DNA of 64,000 nucleotides from an uncultured Vampirovibrio sp. (GTDB lineage: Bacteria > Cyanobacteriota > Vampirovibrionia > Gastranaerophilales > Gastranaerophilaceae), in contig CAJTPW010000006.1 in the NCBI GenBank assembly GCA_910578465.1, positions 62,001 to 126,000 on the forward strand, given 5' to 3'. This document shows, piece by piece, positions 42,787 to 51,997 of this stretch. The first letter of the stretch is position 1. The number at the start of each line of letters is the position of its first letter. Made by a program: the position numbers and the translations under genes. Below the pieces are notes generated by a model. That model did not search any database. It saw only the letters and a list, made by a program, of their open reading frames with translations, and was not told the origin of the DNA.

Positions 42787-45606
42787 ATGAAAACAAAAAT
42801 TAAACCTCTAAAGGAGAGATATGCTCCTTTAAGAAAGCTTGCAAAAATATGGCTCAATGATTTTTTGCAAAACAAAGAAACTTATATCAACACTTTAATC
42901 CCTTTAATAATTTCAGAGGATTTTGCAAATTTTACAAAAAGCGAAGTCGAGCTTTTAAATGAAATCAGAACAAATTTTAAAAAAAGTGAATGGAAAAACT
43001 TTAAAAGCCTTTTTTTGAGTACGATTAATTCCATTCAAAAAGAAACGCACAATGCGGATGTTTTAGCGCAGGCTGAAAATTTTCTTTTGAACGATAATTT
43101 TTTGGCTTTTGAAAAGCTTTATTTTGAAAATAAAAATCTTTTATCAGGTCTGCAAAAAACCTGTGTGCAAAATCTTGAAAAATATATTAAGAATTTAAGA
43201 TCGGATATTATAAATTTCAGCACCGGGGATTTTAAAAAGGCCACAGCTTTTTTCTATGCAAAGGTTAAAAACCTGCCTGAAAATGAAAAAGAGCACCTCG
43301 GGCTTTTTATGGAAGATGTTGAAGACCTTCTTTGCCTGCTTTCTGATTTTAAATTTAAAGATGCCGATACTTTTTTCTATAAGAAAAAAATTATAAAAAA
43401 GGATGAATATGAAAATCTAAAGAAACAGTATGTTCTTAAATATTTTTCGAATGAAAATATAGATGAAGAAAAAGCTCTGGCGATTTCTTCGATAAGCTCG
43501 AACGTTCTTTTAAAGGCACGCGCAGGAAGCGGGAAGACGAACACCATTTGTCTTAAAACACTTTTTTTGATGGAAAAATACGGGGCAGATCCTGATGAAA
43601 TTTTAATTCTGGCATTTAACAAAGAGGCAAAAGTAAAGCTTAGAAAGGATTTAGGGGAAAAATACGGCCTGAATAACTATCTTAATTACAAAAATGCCTC
43701 CGGTTTTGAAAATGCAAAAACTTTTCACAGTTTTGCAAAAAGCATATGCGATGTTGAAAACGCTGGCATTGAAGGGCTTGCAACACCAAAGATTGCGGAT
43801 GACAGAAAACGAAAAACCCTGATAATTAAAGCAATTGAAAATGTTCTTTTAAATTGTGAAAACAAAAAAGTCTTCTACGATTTTTATAAAATTTCTTTGG
43901 ATGTTCCGTTTAAAACGGATATAAAGCTTTCAAAAGATTCGGATATTTCTTTCATAAAAGGTTTATCTCAAACGACTCTTCGAGGAGAGCTTGTAAAATC
44001 CCGCGGGGAAAAATACATAGCCGATTTTCTGTTTGAAAACGGGATAGATTATGAATATGAAAAGTGTATAATTTTTACAAAAGAGGAAAAAGAGGCGCTG
44101 AATATAGATGATTCCTGGAATGTCTACAGACCTGATTTTTGTATAAATTATGGCGGCAGGGAATTTTATCTGGAACACTGGGGTGTGGATGAAGATGTGC
44201 TTGAACCTTCTTATATGCGCAAAAACAGTGTCATAGACGATGTTTCAAAGTATGTAAAAAATATACACATAAAAAGGCGGTATTTCAGGAAGAAAAACAT
44301 ACCTTTGATTGAAACATGGGCAAAGCATTCACAAATCAGGGAAAATTTTGAAATAACTTTAGAAAATATACTTCAAAAATTTGGAATAAAACCTGTCAGG
44401 CAAAATGAAGCGGAGCTTTTTAACAGGGTTTTTGAACTTAATATAAAAAGCTTCTACAAAACGGTTGAAGGATTTATATCAACCGTTAAAAAATCAAAGT
44501 ATGACAGCTTTCTGATTGACAAAAGGCTCAGGGATAAAAATCTTTCCGACAGAACAAAAATATTTTTAGAGCTCGGGTATAAGGTATATCTTGAATATCA
44601 AAGACTTTTAGCCAAAGAAGCATTAAGTGATTTTGACGATTTAATAATTAATGCGACTAAAATCATTATGCAAACAAGGGGAAATTGCGAATTTAGAATA
44701 TATGGCAGTGAGAAGATGAAAATCAACAGGCTGAAATATATTTTGATAGACGAATATCAGGATTTTTCAAAGCTCTTTTTTGATTTAATTCTTGCAATAA
44801 AATGTTTTAACCCTAAACTTCAAGTCTTTGCAACGGGGGATGACTGGCAGGCAATAAACGGATTTGCGGGCTCTAACGTACATTATTTTAAAAATTTTAA
44901 AAAACTTTTCAATAATTCCGAAGTTTATACTCTTGCCAATAACTATCGCTCTTATAAAAACATTATAGAAGCATCAAACACACTTATGACGCTTGAAGGG
45001 GTGCCATCAAGGCCGACAAAATCAGACAGCGGGGAAGTTTTAAAAATAAATATCGACAAAACCTTTGTAAATAAAGAAAATAATTCTGATTTAATCTACT
45101 CGTTTAAGAAAGACGCAGGGCTTGTTAAAGCAAAATATTTAAAAACCGTGCACAGGCTTATAAGGCTTAATCCGAATAAAAGTTTTTTGATTTTATCAAG
45201 ACTGAACAAAATTTCAGGGTCAAATCTGGAAAATGAGTTTTCTGTAAAGCTTTTAAGGATGAAAACCGTTGACAGAACAAAAGTGAAGGTTATGACCATA
45301 CATAAATCAAAAGGTCTTGAAGCGGATGTTGTGATAATCTTAAGGGCAATAAACGGTGTTATTCCGTTCATCCATCCTGATTTTGAGATTGCAGCCGCAC
45401 TAAGTGAAAACCTTGAACAAGGCTTTAGTAATATTACGGATGAGGAAAAAAGGCTTTTCTATGTTGCTATGACCCGTGCCAAGGAAAAAGTTTACGTGCT
45501 CACCGAAAGCAGACTTGAAACCGTTTATCTGAAAGGTTTAAATCTGAAAGAAATAAGCTTTAGAGAGCTGAATTTTGAGAACAGGCAGGATTCTTCGGAA
45601 TTTTAA
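42787..45606 (+). CDS. UvrD-like DNA helicase with embedded nuclease-like domain (HelD/helicase IV-like)
   Basis: All superfamily 1 motifs are seen: ARAGSGKTNT (I), ILAFNKEA (Ia), LIDEYQDFSKLF (II), FATGDDWQAINGFAGS (III), LANNYRS (IV), VKVMTIHKSKGLEADVV (V) and LFYVAMTRAKEKVYV (VI). Between motifs Ia and II, about residues 395-470, lies a segment like a restriction-endonuclease fold (SRGEKYIADFLFENGIDYEYEK ... YRPDFCI ... FYLEHWG). The same inserted domain is found in many helicase IV proteins. The first 230 residues are helical and unique. It probably handles recombination or repair intermediates. The tail overlaps the convergent kinase gene. Confidence 0.88.
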   Translation: MKTKIKPLKERYAPLRKLAKIWLNDFLQNKETYINTLIPLIISEDFANFTKSEVELLNEIRTNFKKSEWKNFKSLFLSTINSIQKETHNADVLAQAENFLLNDNFLAFEKLYFENKNLLSGLQKTCVQNLEKYIKNLRSDIINFSTGDFKKATAFFYAKVKNLPENEKEHLGLFMEDVEDLLCLLSDFKFKDADTFFYKKKIIKKDEYENLKKQYVLKYFSNENIDEEKALAISSISSNVLLKARAGSGKTNTICLKTLFLMEKYGADPDEILILAFNKEAKVKLRKDLGEKYGLNNYLNYKNASGFENAKTFHSFAKSICDVENAGIEGLATPKIADDRKRKTLIIKAIENVLLNCENKKVFYDFYKISLDVPFKTDIKLSKDSDISFIKGLSQTTLRGELVKSRGEKYIADFLFENGIDYEYEKCIIFTKEEKEALNIDDSWNVYRPDFCINYGGREFYLEHWGVDEDVLEPSYMRKNSVIDDVSKYVKNIHIKRRYFRKKNIPLIETWAKHSQIRENFEITLENILQKFGIKPVRQNEAELFNRVFELNIKSFYKTVEGFISTVKKSKYDSFLIDKRLRDKNLSDRTKIFLELGYKVYLEYQRLLAKEALSDFDDLIINATKIIMQTRGNCEFRIYGSEKMKINRLKYILIDEYQDFSKLFFDLILAIKCFNPKLQVFATGDDWQAINGFAGSNVHYFKNFKKLFNNSEVYTLANNYRSYKNIIEASNTLMTLEGVPSRPTKSDSGEVLKINIDKTFVNKENNSDLIYSFKKDAGLVKAKYLKTVHRLIRLNPNKSFLILSRLNKISGSNLENEFSVKLLRMKTVDRTKVKVMTIHKSKGLEADVVIILRAINGVIPFIHPDFEIAAALSENLEQGFSNITDEEKRLFYVAMTRAKEKVYVLTESRLETVYLKGLNLKEISFRELNFENRQDSSEF

Positions 45607-46624
45607 AACCGAATGTATTTTCATTTTCTTTGCTGCTTTTTGCAATCATTGTACCGTTATGTGCAGCAATAATCTTTTTTGTTAAATAAAGCCCGAGCCC
45701 TGTTCCTATTCCGTCGAATTTTGAGTGTGCGGGGTTTGAAACGTATTTGTCAAACAAGGTGTTTAAAATATCGGGCGGAATATAAGGGCTTGAATTTGTT
45801 GTTTTGAAAACAAGCTCCCCGCCTTCATTTTCGAGTATTATTTTAATTACGGTGTTTTTTAAAGCATAAGATATCGAATTTGATATCAAATTAATTAAGA
45901 CGCGTCTTATTTGCATTTTATCCGCAGATATTAAACAATCGTTTGAGTTTGTCTGAAATTCAAGCTTTAAGTTTCTTTCCTCTGCAAGCGGCAAAAGCTC
46001 GTTGCAGCATTCAAGCATAAGCTCTTTTAAATCGAAATCTTTGTATTCGAGCTTTATGTTGCCGTTTTCAAATTTATAAACCGCTAAAACTCTTGATATC
46101 ATTCCGAGCATATATTTTGCGGATTTTAACATCTGTTCCATTATTTCTCTCTGTTCGGGGTTTAATTCGCCGCAAGTATCATTTAATAAAAGTTCGAGCA
46201 TTCTGATTTGTGCGATAGTTGGTGTTTTAAGATCATGTGTCAAAGTTGCGACGTAAGTTTCTTTGCTTTGTTCTGCTTCTTTTCTTTCGTTAATATCTTC
46301 CAGAAATACGATAATTCCTGTTACTTCTTGTCTTTCATTAAATACGGGCAGTTTTGTAATTCTGTGCCATCCGCAGTTTTGTCCGTTCAAAACAAGCTTT
46401 CTTTCAAAGATTAGAGGCTTTTTGAATTTTATGACGCAGGTGTCTTCCAAATAAATTTCGGTTTTTTCATAAGGTAAAAATTCTCTTGCCTGATTTTTGC
46501 TTGAAATGTATTCGGTAAGTTTTGAATTTCCTTCAATAATTTTGCCGTTTAAATCTTTAACGTAAGCAGCAAACGGCAGACTGTCCAAAATGGTCTTTCG
46601 GCAATCCATTCGCGTATTTAACAT
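45560..46624 (-). CDS. PAS-domain sensor histidine kinase
   Basis: Domains in order: a PAS domain (about residues 10-115, ILDSLPFAAYVKDLNGKIIEGN), a HisKA dimerisation domain with the phospho-accepting His in ATLTHDLKTPTIAQ, and a HATPase domain with NLISNSISYA (N box), FDGIGTGLGLYLTKKIIAAHNG (G boxes). No membrane segment is seen, so it senses a cytoplasmic signal. The response regulator gene lies 91 bases upstream on the same strand. Its 3' end overlaps the helicase gene by 47 bases. Confidence 0.92.
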   Translation of the reverse strand: MLNTRMDCRKTILDSLPFAAYVKDLNGKIIEGNSKLTEYISSKNQAREFLPYEKTEIYLEDTCVIKFKKPLIFERKLVLNGQNCGWHRITKLPVFNERQEVTGIIVFLEDINERKEAEQSKETYVATLTHDLKTPTIAQIRMLELLLNDTCGELNPEQREIMEQMLKSAKYMLGMISRVLAVYKFENGNIKLEYKDFDLKELMLECCNELLPLAEERNLKLEFQTNSNDCLISADKMQIRRVLINLISNSISYALKNTVIKIILENEGGELVFKTTNSSPYIPPDILNTLFDKYVSNPAHSKFDGIGTGLGLYLTKKIIAAHNGTMIAKSSKENENTFGFKIPKNPACSQNSAL

Positions 46625-46715
46625 ATTTCATCCCTTTTTGTTTATTCAGTCATAATTGTTAAAATAAAATGATAAAACAACCTTTTTGACAATTTTTAAG
46701 TGTAACCCTTTTTAA

Positions 46716-47384
46716 TTAAAACAAGTGAGCCTTCACGGCCATAACCGCAGCTTGAACTCTGTCTGTTACTGATAATTTGCTTAATATGTTTCCGACATGA
46801 GCTTTTGCCGTATTTTTGCTCACCATCATAATTTCTGCAATTTCTACGTTTGATTTACCTTCCGAAACAAGTTTCAATGTTTCAAGTTCTCTTGAAGTTA
46901 AAACGGTTTGAATTTCATTTGTCGGATAAAGGTTTTCAAAATCCGTAGAAATCGGTTTTGGAAATGCTGATTTTGCAACTTTTGCAAATTGCGGATCAAA
47001 CCAAACGGCACCGTAGTTTACGGCACGTATTGCGTGAATTAAAATTTCGTCGCCCGAATCTTTTAAAACATAAGCTGACGCTCCTGAAGCCGCGCAAGCT
47101 AAAAATTCATGTTCGGTTTCGTGAGAAGTTAAGATTATAACCTTTGCGCTCGGGTATTTTTCGCTTAAAATTTTTGTTGCCTCAAGACCATTCATATAAG
47201 GGCAAGGAAGTCCTAAATCCATAAGAATGATATCTGCAGGATTGCTTTCCATCATCTCAAGACATTCTTCCGCTGTTTCGAAATCTCCTGTAATTTCAAA
47301 ATCTTTAATTTTGTTTAAAGAATTTTTGTAAGCGGATCTCAATAAAAAGTAATCTTCTACAATACAGATTTTAATCTTTTCCAT
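46716..47384 (-). CDS. NarL/LuxR-family response regulator
   Basis: The receiver domain (residues 1-120) has the acidic pair near the start (IVEDYF), the phosphorylated Asp in DIILMDLGLP and the conserved Thr/Lys (ILTSHE, YVLKDSG). The C-terminal LuxR-type HTH reads LTSRELETLKLVSEGKSNVEIAEIMMVSKNTAKAHVGNILSKLSV. It pairs with the downstream histidine kinase. Target genes are not evident. GGAG precedes the ATG. Confidence 0.94.
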   Translation of the reverse strand: MEKIKICIVEDYFLLRSAYKNSLNKIKDFEITGDFETAEECLEMMESNPADIILMDLGLPCPYMNGLEATKILSEKYPSAKVIILTSHETEHEFLACAASGASAYVLKDSGDEILIHAIRAVNYGAVWFDPQFAKVAKSAFPKPISTDFENLYPTNEIQTVLTSRELETLKLVSEGKSNVEIAEIMMVSKNTAKAHVGNILSKLSVTDRVQAAVMAVKAHLF

Positions 47385-47656
47385 TTTGCTGATGCTCCAA
47401 AAAACTATCTATGTCTAACTGTTTTAAATCTTTCTTATGATTAGAAAATATAACAAGGGGAAATAAATGTGTATTACCTCAACGGGTAATAAATTTTTAT
47501 GATATATTGTCATTCTTACATTTAAAACTTGAACATATAATAATTTGCCAAATTTTTTCTTTATTTGCACACTTTTTTATGATAAAATCGCCTTAACTTT
47601 TATCAAAAATTTGGTATCATTTTACGTGCATAAAAAACTAAGGAGAAAATTCAATT

Positions 47657-50308
47657 ATGGCAAATGAAAAGCGTGTTTGGCTTTTTCGTGAAGGAAATGC
47701 GAATATGAGAAATCTGCTTGGCGGAAAGGGCGCAAACCTTGCAGAGATGACAAATGCAGGGCTTCCTGTTCCTCCGGGCTTAACCATTACAACAGAAACT
47801 TGTATGGACTATATTAATAACGGAAATAAAATGCCTGACGGCCTTATGGATGAAGTTAGGGCAGCACTGGCAGATGTTGAAAAACAGACAGGCAAAAAGT
47901 TCGGCGATACACAAAATCCTTTATTGGTTTCGGTGCGCTCAGGTGCAAGGCTTTCTATGCCCGGGATGATGGAAACCATTTTAAACCTCGGCTTAAACGA
48001 TGAAACGGTTGAAGCTATGGTTAAATTAACAAATAACCCCCGTTTTTGCTATGACAGCTACAGAAGATTTTTAACAATGTTCGGTTCTGTTGCCTGGGAT
48101 ATGGACAGACAAAAATATTTTGAATCCGAAGTTGAAAAGGTAAAAGAACGTGAAGGCGTTAAAGAAGACACTAAAATTTCTGCCGAAGGCTGGAAATCTT
48201 TAATTCCCGTTTATAAAAACGTTATTAAAGAAGTGACGGGTAAAGAATTCCCGCAAGATCCTTATGTGCAGCTTCAAGAAGCAATTGAAGCCGTGTTCAG
48301 GTCTTGGAATATTCCCCGTGCCGTTGCATACAGAAATATGAACAAAATCGATCACAACTTTGGTACGGCCGTAAACGTTCAAACAATGGTATTCGGGAAT
48401 ATGGGTGACGATTGTGCTACAGGTGTTTCATTTACAAGAAACCCTGCAACTGGCGAAAACTCTTTCTACGGCGAATATTTAACAAATGCACAAGGGGAAG
48501 ATGTTGTTGCAGGTATAAGAACACCGAAGCCGATTTCAGAGCTTGAAACCGAAATGCCTGATTTGTACCGTCAATATGTTGATATTGCAAAGAAACTTGA
48601 ACTTCGCTACAAAGATGTTCAGGATATGGAATTTACCATTGAAAAAGGCAAACTCTGGATTTTGCAGACAAGAAACGGTAAAAGAACTGCTGCTGCTGCG
48701 ATAAGAATTGCTGTTGAAATGGAAAAAGAAGGAATTATTACAAAGGAGAGAGCGGTTGAACTTGTTGACCCGTATTCCGTTAATCAAATCCTTCTTCCCT
48801 GTTTTGATCCCAAGGCACTGGATGCAGCTCATAAAATTTGCACGGGTGTAAATGCTTCCCCGGGTGCTGCTGTCGGTAAAATTGTGTTTGATACCGAAGA
48901 AGCGGCTCAAAGAGGCGAAGCCGGCGAAAAAGTTATATTGGTAAGAATTGAAACCTGTCCTGATGATATTCACGGTATGGCAGTGTCTCAAGGTGTTTTA
49001 ACTCTTAGAGGCGGCGCAACAAGCCACGCTGCGGTTGTTGCAAAAGGCATGGGAAAACCCTGCGTTTCAGGCTGCGAAGATTTAAAGATTGACTTGAATA
49101 ATGAAACCCTCATAGGTTCAGACGGCACCGTTTATCATAAGAACGATGTAATTTCGCTTGATGGCGGAAGAGGCGTTGTTATGGAAGGTGCGGTTCAGCT
49201 TGTTGAAGCAAAGATTGATGACAACTGGAATACATTCTTCTCCTGGGTTGATGAAATTAGAACAATGAAGGTTGAATCAAACGCTGATACGCCAAAAGAC
49301 ATTGAAAACTCATTGAAATTCGGAGCCGAAGGGGTTGGCCTCTGCAGAACGGAACATATGTTTATGGATCCTGATCGTTTACCCTGGGTTCAAAAAATGA
49401 TTATTGCAGGAACGCCCGAAGCAAGAAAAGAAGCGCTTGCAAAATTGCTTCCAATGCAATATTCAGACTTTTATGCAATGTTTAAAGCGCTTGGAGATAA
49501 ACCTTTAACAGTAAGGCTTTTAGACCCGCCGTTGCATGAATTCCTTCCTTCAAAAGAAGAATTAATTAAAGAAGTTGCAACCCTTAAAGCTTTAAATAAG
49601 GATGCAAAAGAAAAAGAAGAAATGCTTCATATTGTTGAAGGGTTATCGGAATCTAACCCGATGATGGGGCTTCGCGGCTGTCGTTTGGGCTTAACTTACC
49701 CTGAAATCAACGTTATGCAGGTTAGAGCAATCTTTGAAGCCTGCTGTGACCTTAAAAAAGAAGGCGTTGCAGTGAAACCGTGGGTAATGGTACCTTTAAT
49801 AGGCCATGTTAATGAGCTTAAGGTTGTAGAAGAAATCCTTGTAAAAACTGCAAAAGAGGTTATGGCAGAAAAAGGAATTGAAGTTGAGTACAAATTTGGT
49901 ACTATGATTGAAATCCCGCGTGCTGCTTTAACTGCGGATGAAATTGCGGAATACGCAGAATTCTTCTCATTCGGTACAAATGACCTGACACAGATGACAT
50001 TCGGGTATTCAAGGGATGATGCCGAAGGTAAGTTCTTGAATAAATATGTTGAAGATAAAATCTTGCCGAGAAACCCGTTTGAAAGTCTTGATACAAAAGG
50101 TGTGGGACAATTAATCGAAATGTCTATGGAAAAAGGTAAAAAGGTTAATCCTTCGCTTGTTGGCGGTGTTTGCGGCGAACACGGCGGGGACCCTGACAGC
50201 GTTAAATTCTGCCACAAAATCGGCTTGAATTACGTTTCCTGCTCACCTTTCAGAATTCCGCAGGCAAAACTCGCCGCAGCACAAGCGGTTATCGAATCGA
50301 AAAAGTAA
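47657..50308 (+). CDS. ppdK: Pyruvate, phosphate dikinase
   Basis: PPDK interconverts pyruvate, ATP and phosphate with PEP, AMP and pyrophosphate. It serves PPi-dependent glycolysis or gluconeogenesis. The 883-residue chain has the ATP-grasp domain (FREGNANMRNLLGGKGANLAEM, SVRSGARLSMPGMMETILNLG), the swivelling phospho-His domain (LRGGATSHAAVVAKGMGKPCVSG), and the TIM barrel (LCRTEHMF, GTNDLTQMTFG, GGVCGEHGGDP). Length and order are normal. An AAGGAG ribosome site precedes the ATG. It is monocistronic, with a terminator after the stop. Confidence 0.97.
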   Translation: MANEKRVWLFREGNANMRNLLGGKGANLAEMTNAGLPVPPGLTITTETCMDYINNGNKMPDGLMDEVRAALADVEKQTGKKFGDTQNPLLVSVRSGARLSMPGMMETILNLGLNDETVEAMVKLTNNPRFCYDSYRRFLTMFGSVAWDMDRQKYFESEVEKVKEREGVKEDTKISAEGWKSLIPVYKNVIKEVTGKEFPQDPYVQLQEAIEAVFRSWNIPRAVAYRNMNKIDHNFGTAVNVQTMVFGNMGDDCATGVSFTRNPATGENSFYGEYLTNAQGEDVVAGIRTPKPISELETEMPDLYRQYVDIAKKLELRYKDVQDMEFTIEKGKLWILQTRNGKRTAAAAIRIAVEMEKEGIITKERAVELVDPYSVNQILLPCFDPKALDAAHKICTGVNASPGAAVGKIVFDTEEAAQRGEAGEKVILVRIETCPDDIHGMAVSQGVLTLRGGATSHAAVVAKGMGKPCVSGCEDLKIDLNNETLIGSDGTVYHKNDVISLDGGRGVVMEGAVQLVEAKIDDNWNTFFSWVDEIRTMKVESNADTPKDIENSLKFGAEGVGLCRTEHMFMDPDRLPWVQKMIIAGTPEARKEALAKLLPMQYSDFYAMFKALGDKPLTVRLLDPPLHEFLPSKEELIKEVATLKALNKDAKEKEEMLHIVEGLSESNPMMGLRGCRLGLTYPEINVMQVRAIFEACCDLKKEGVAVKPWVMVPLIGHVNELKVVEEILVKTAKEVMAEKGIEVEYKFGTMIEIPRAALTADEIAEYAEFFSFGTNDLTQMTFGYSRDDAEGKFLNKYVEDKILPRNPFESLDTKGVGQLIEMSMEKGKKVNPSLVGGVCGEHGGDPDSVKFCHKIGLNYVSCSPFRIPQAKLAAAQAVIESKK

Positions 50309-50325
50309 ACAAATTTAAAACAAAT

Positions 50326-50360
50326 AAAAACCCGATGTTGTTTATGACATCGGGTTTTTG
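50326..50360 (+). terminator. Terminator of ppdK
   Basis: A 10-bp stem AAACCCGATG/CATCGGGTTT with a short loop is followed by a T run. Confidence 0.85.
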
Positions 50361-50379
50361 TATATTTAAACAACAGCAA

Positions 50380-50447
50380 GTAGGGTGCAATAAATTGCAC
50401 CCTACAGACTACAAATGTCTGCAAACAGTTTATATTTGCAGACATTT
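50380..50447. repeat. Two adjacent perfect hairpins
   Basis: GTAGGGTGCAAT/ATTGCACCCTAC (50380-50405) has 12-bp arms; AAATGTCTGCAAA/TTTGCAGACATTT (50413-50447) has 13-bp arms followed by T's. The GGTGCAATAAATTG phrase recurs in part near 53427, and a relative lies at 51207-51231, so the first belongs to a dispersed family. The second may terminate transcripts from either side. Confidence 0.6.
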
Positions 50448-50484
50448 TTTAATAAAAACAGTAATTTATTAAATAAGGTCAAAA

Positions 50485-51102
50485 TTAATCATTAGCTGCA
50501 TCGCGGCGTTTTTCTATCTCTTTGGATAATCTTTCATATAAATCGGTATATTCACCTTTAGATGCAAGTTCTCTATGATGCCAGCTTCCATTATTAATAA
50601 CGCTTCCGTCTTTTCTGATTACGGTTGTGTCGTTTGTCGTTGTTTCATTGTTTATAACTATACCTATGCCATCATATATTCCTATACTGTATTCCGTCTT
50701 ATCAGAATCACCCAAACTAACTCCGATCGGAGACAAACCACCATCTAACGGTGCATTAACTTCTTTTAAAATTTTTCTGATTTCTTTTTGAGTAAATAAT
50801 TTTGTAACATCCGCATCTTTTCCGAACGTACCGCAAGAATTTTTATTTACACCTGAATGTCCTATATAATAACTTGCAGGATAAGTCATTCCACTGCTGC
50901 TTTTACTTAACGGTTTGTCAGCATCAATAGCAGATTTATATTCTTCAATTTCTTCAGGACTAAGTTTACCAAAACGGGAACTTTGATGAGCATTTAATCG
51001 CTCAAGATTATCTTCAGGATTAATTAATTTTCCTTCAACATGCCTTGGATGTATGCTTCTTTCCGGATTAAACATTGAACCAAACGAAATTCCTGAAACC
51101 AT
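50485..51102 (-). CDS. Orphan soluble protein with N-terminal ISFG motif
   Basis: I do not recognise this 205-residue protein. It begins VSGISFGSMF and has a polar, partly disordered N-terminal third. The remaining part (AIDADKPLSKSSSGMTYPASYYIGHSG ... LSPIGVSLGDSD ... IYDGIGIVINNETTT) reads as a small mixed fold. It lacks a signal peptide. AAAGGTG precedes the ATG. It is monocistronic between repeats. Its Phe-Gly opening recalls the 73-residue orphan at 5416. Confidence 0.55.
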   Translation of the reverse strand: MVSGISFGSMFNPERSIHPRHVEGKLINPEDNLERLNAHQSSRFGKLSPEEIEEYKSAIDADKPLSKSSSGMTYPASYYIGHSGVNKNSCGTFGKDADVTKLFTQKEIRKILKEVNAPLDGGLSPIGVSLGDSDKTEYSIGIYDGIGIVINNETTTNDTTVIRKDGSVINNGSWHHRELASKGEYTDLYERLSKEIEKRRDAAND

Positions 51103-51206
51103 TTTTACACCTTTTATCTCTTATTTGTAACAACATACAAGTATAAAACATATAAATGATTAAATTTGCTTATATCGTTAAGGCTTATTTGCAAAAATTA
51201 AACCAG

Positions 51207-51283
51207 CAGGCAGGGTGTAATTTATTGCGCCACAATAAATGAGGATGATTATAAGTCCGTAGGTCGGGTATACCAGCCCAAAC
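51207..51283. repeat. Dispersed repeat copies
   Basis: CAGGCAGGGTGTAATTTATT (51207-51226) is similar to the hairpin at 50380, and GTCCGTAGGTCGGGTATACC (51255-51274, followed by AGCCC) is a diverged copy of the element at 53478 and 60044. Confidence 0.5.
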
Positions 51284-51342
51284 AGTATTAAACATACCGC
51301 TTTGGTTATAAGAGTATTAAACTTGGTAAATAAATTGCAGAT

Positions 51343-51942
51343 TTATTTTCCTATCCACTTTCTGAAAAACTCAATTCCTGCATTAGAGCTTTTTTCAGGG
51401 TGAAATTGCACTGCGGTTATGTTTTTATACTCGACACTTGCGCAAAAATCAATATGATAATTGGCGTATGAGCTTATTATATCTTTATTTTCAGGGCAAA
51501 CGTAGTATGAATTTACAAAGTAAAAATAATCATCGCCCAGATAGCTGTTATTTTCTGTCGTTTTAATCTTGTTCCAGCCAATCTGCGGGGTTTTTCCAAT
51601 TTCGAATTTTTTAACGTTTCCCTTGAATATGCCTAAGCCTTGTATGTTCGGCGCTTCCTCCGAAGTTTCAAATAAAACCTGAAGGCCAAGACACACGCCA
51701 AGGAATATTTTCCCATCCGATACAACATCCTGCACAAAAGATACCATATTACTTGAGTTGAGCTTTTCCATAGCCTGTGCAAAATGCCCCTGCCCCGGGA
51801 AAATTATCCTGTCGGCATTTTTAATTTTTGTCTTATCGCTTGTAATCTCATACGGAATATCAAGGAAAGTGAGCATATTACCAAGGCTTCTCACGTTTCC
51901 TGCGCCGTAATCAATTATTGCAACTTTTGGCTTCTTTTCCAT
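51343..51942 (-). CDS. hisH: Imidazole glycerol phosphate synthase, glutaminase subunit HisH
   Basis: HisH releases ammonia from glutamine for HisF in histidine synthesis. The class I amidotransferase triad is visible: Cys in FLGVCLGLQVLFE, and His and Glu in AVQFHPEKSS near the end. GQGHFAQAM and PQIGWNKI are HisH-specific. At 199 residues the length is normal. HisF and the other his genes are not in the window, so it is apart from a his operon. It lies 55 bases downstream of the aminotransferase gene on the same strand. Confidence 0.93.
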   Translation of the reverse strand: MEKKPKVAIIDYGAGNVRSLGNMLTFLDIPYEITSDKTKIKNADRIIFPGQGHFAQAMEKLNSSNMVSFVQDVVSDGKIFLGVCLGLQVLFETSEEAPNIQGLGIFKGNVKKFEIGKTPQIGWNKIKTTENNSYLGDDYFYFVNSYYVCPENKDIISSYANYHIDFCASVEYKNITAVQFHPEKSSNAGIEFFRKWIGK

Positions 51943-51997
51943 AAATTTTACCTGAATTTACCCTAATATGGCATTATATGCCTTTAAGGGTAAATTC

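Noticed and set aside
49696..50217. 173-codon frame opposite ppdK
   Set aside because: Shadow of the PPDK TIM barrel, no independent signals.
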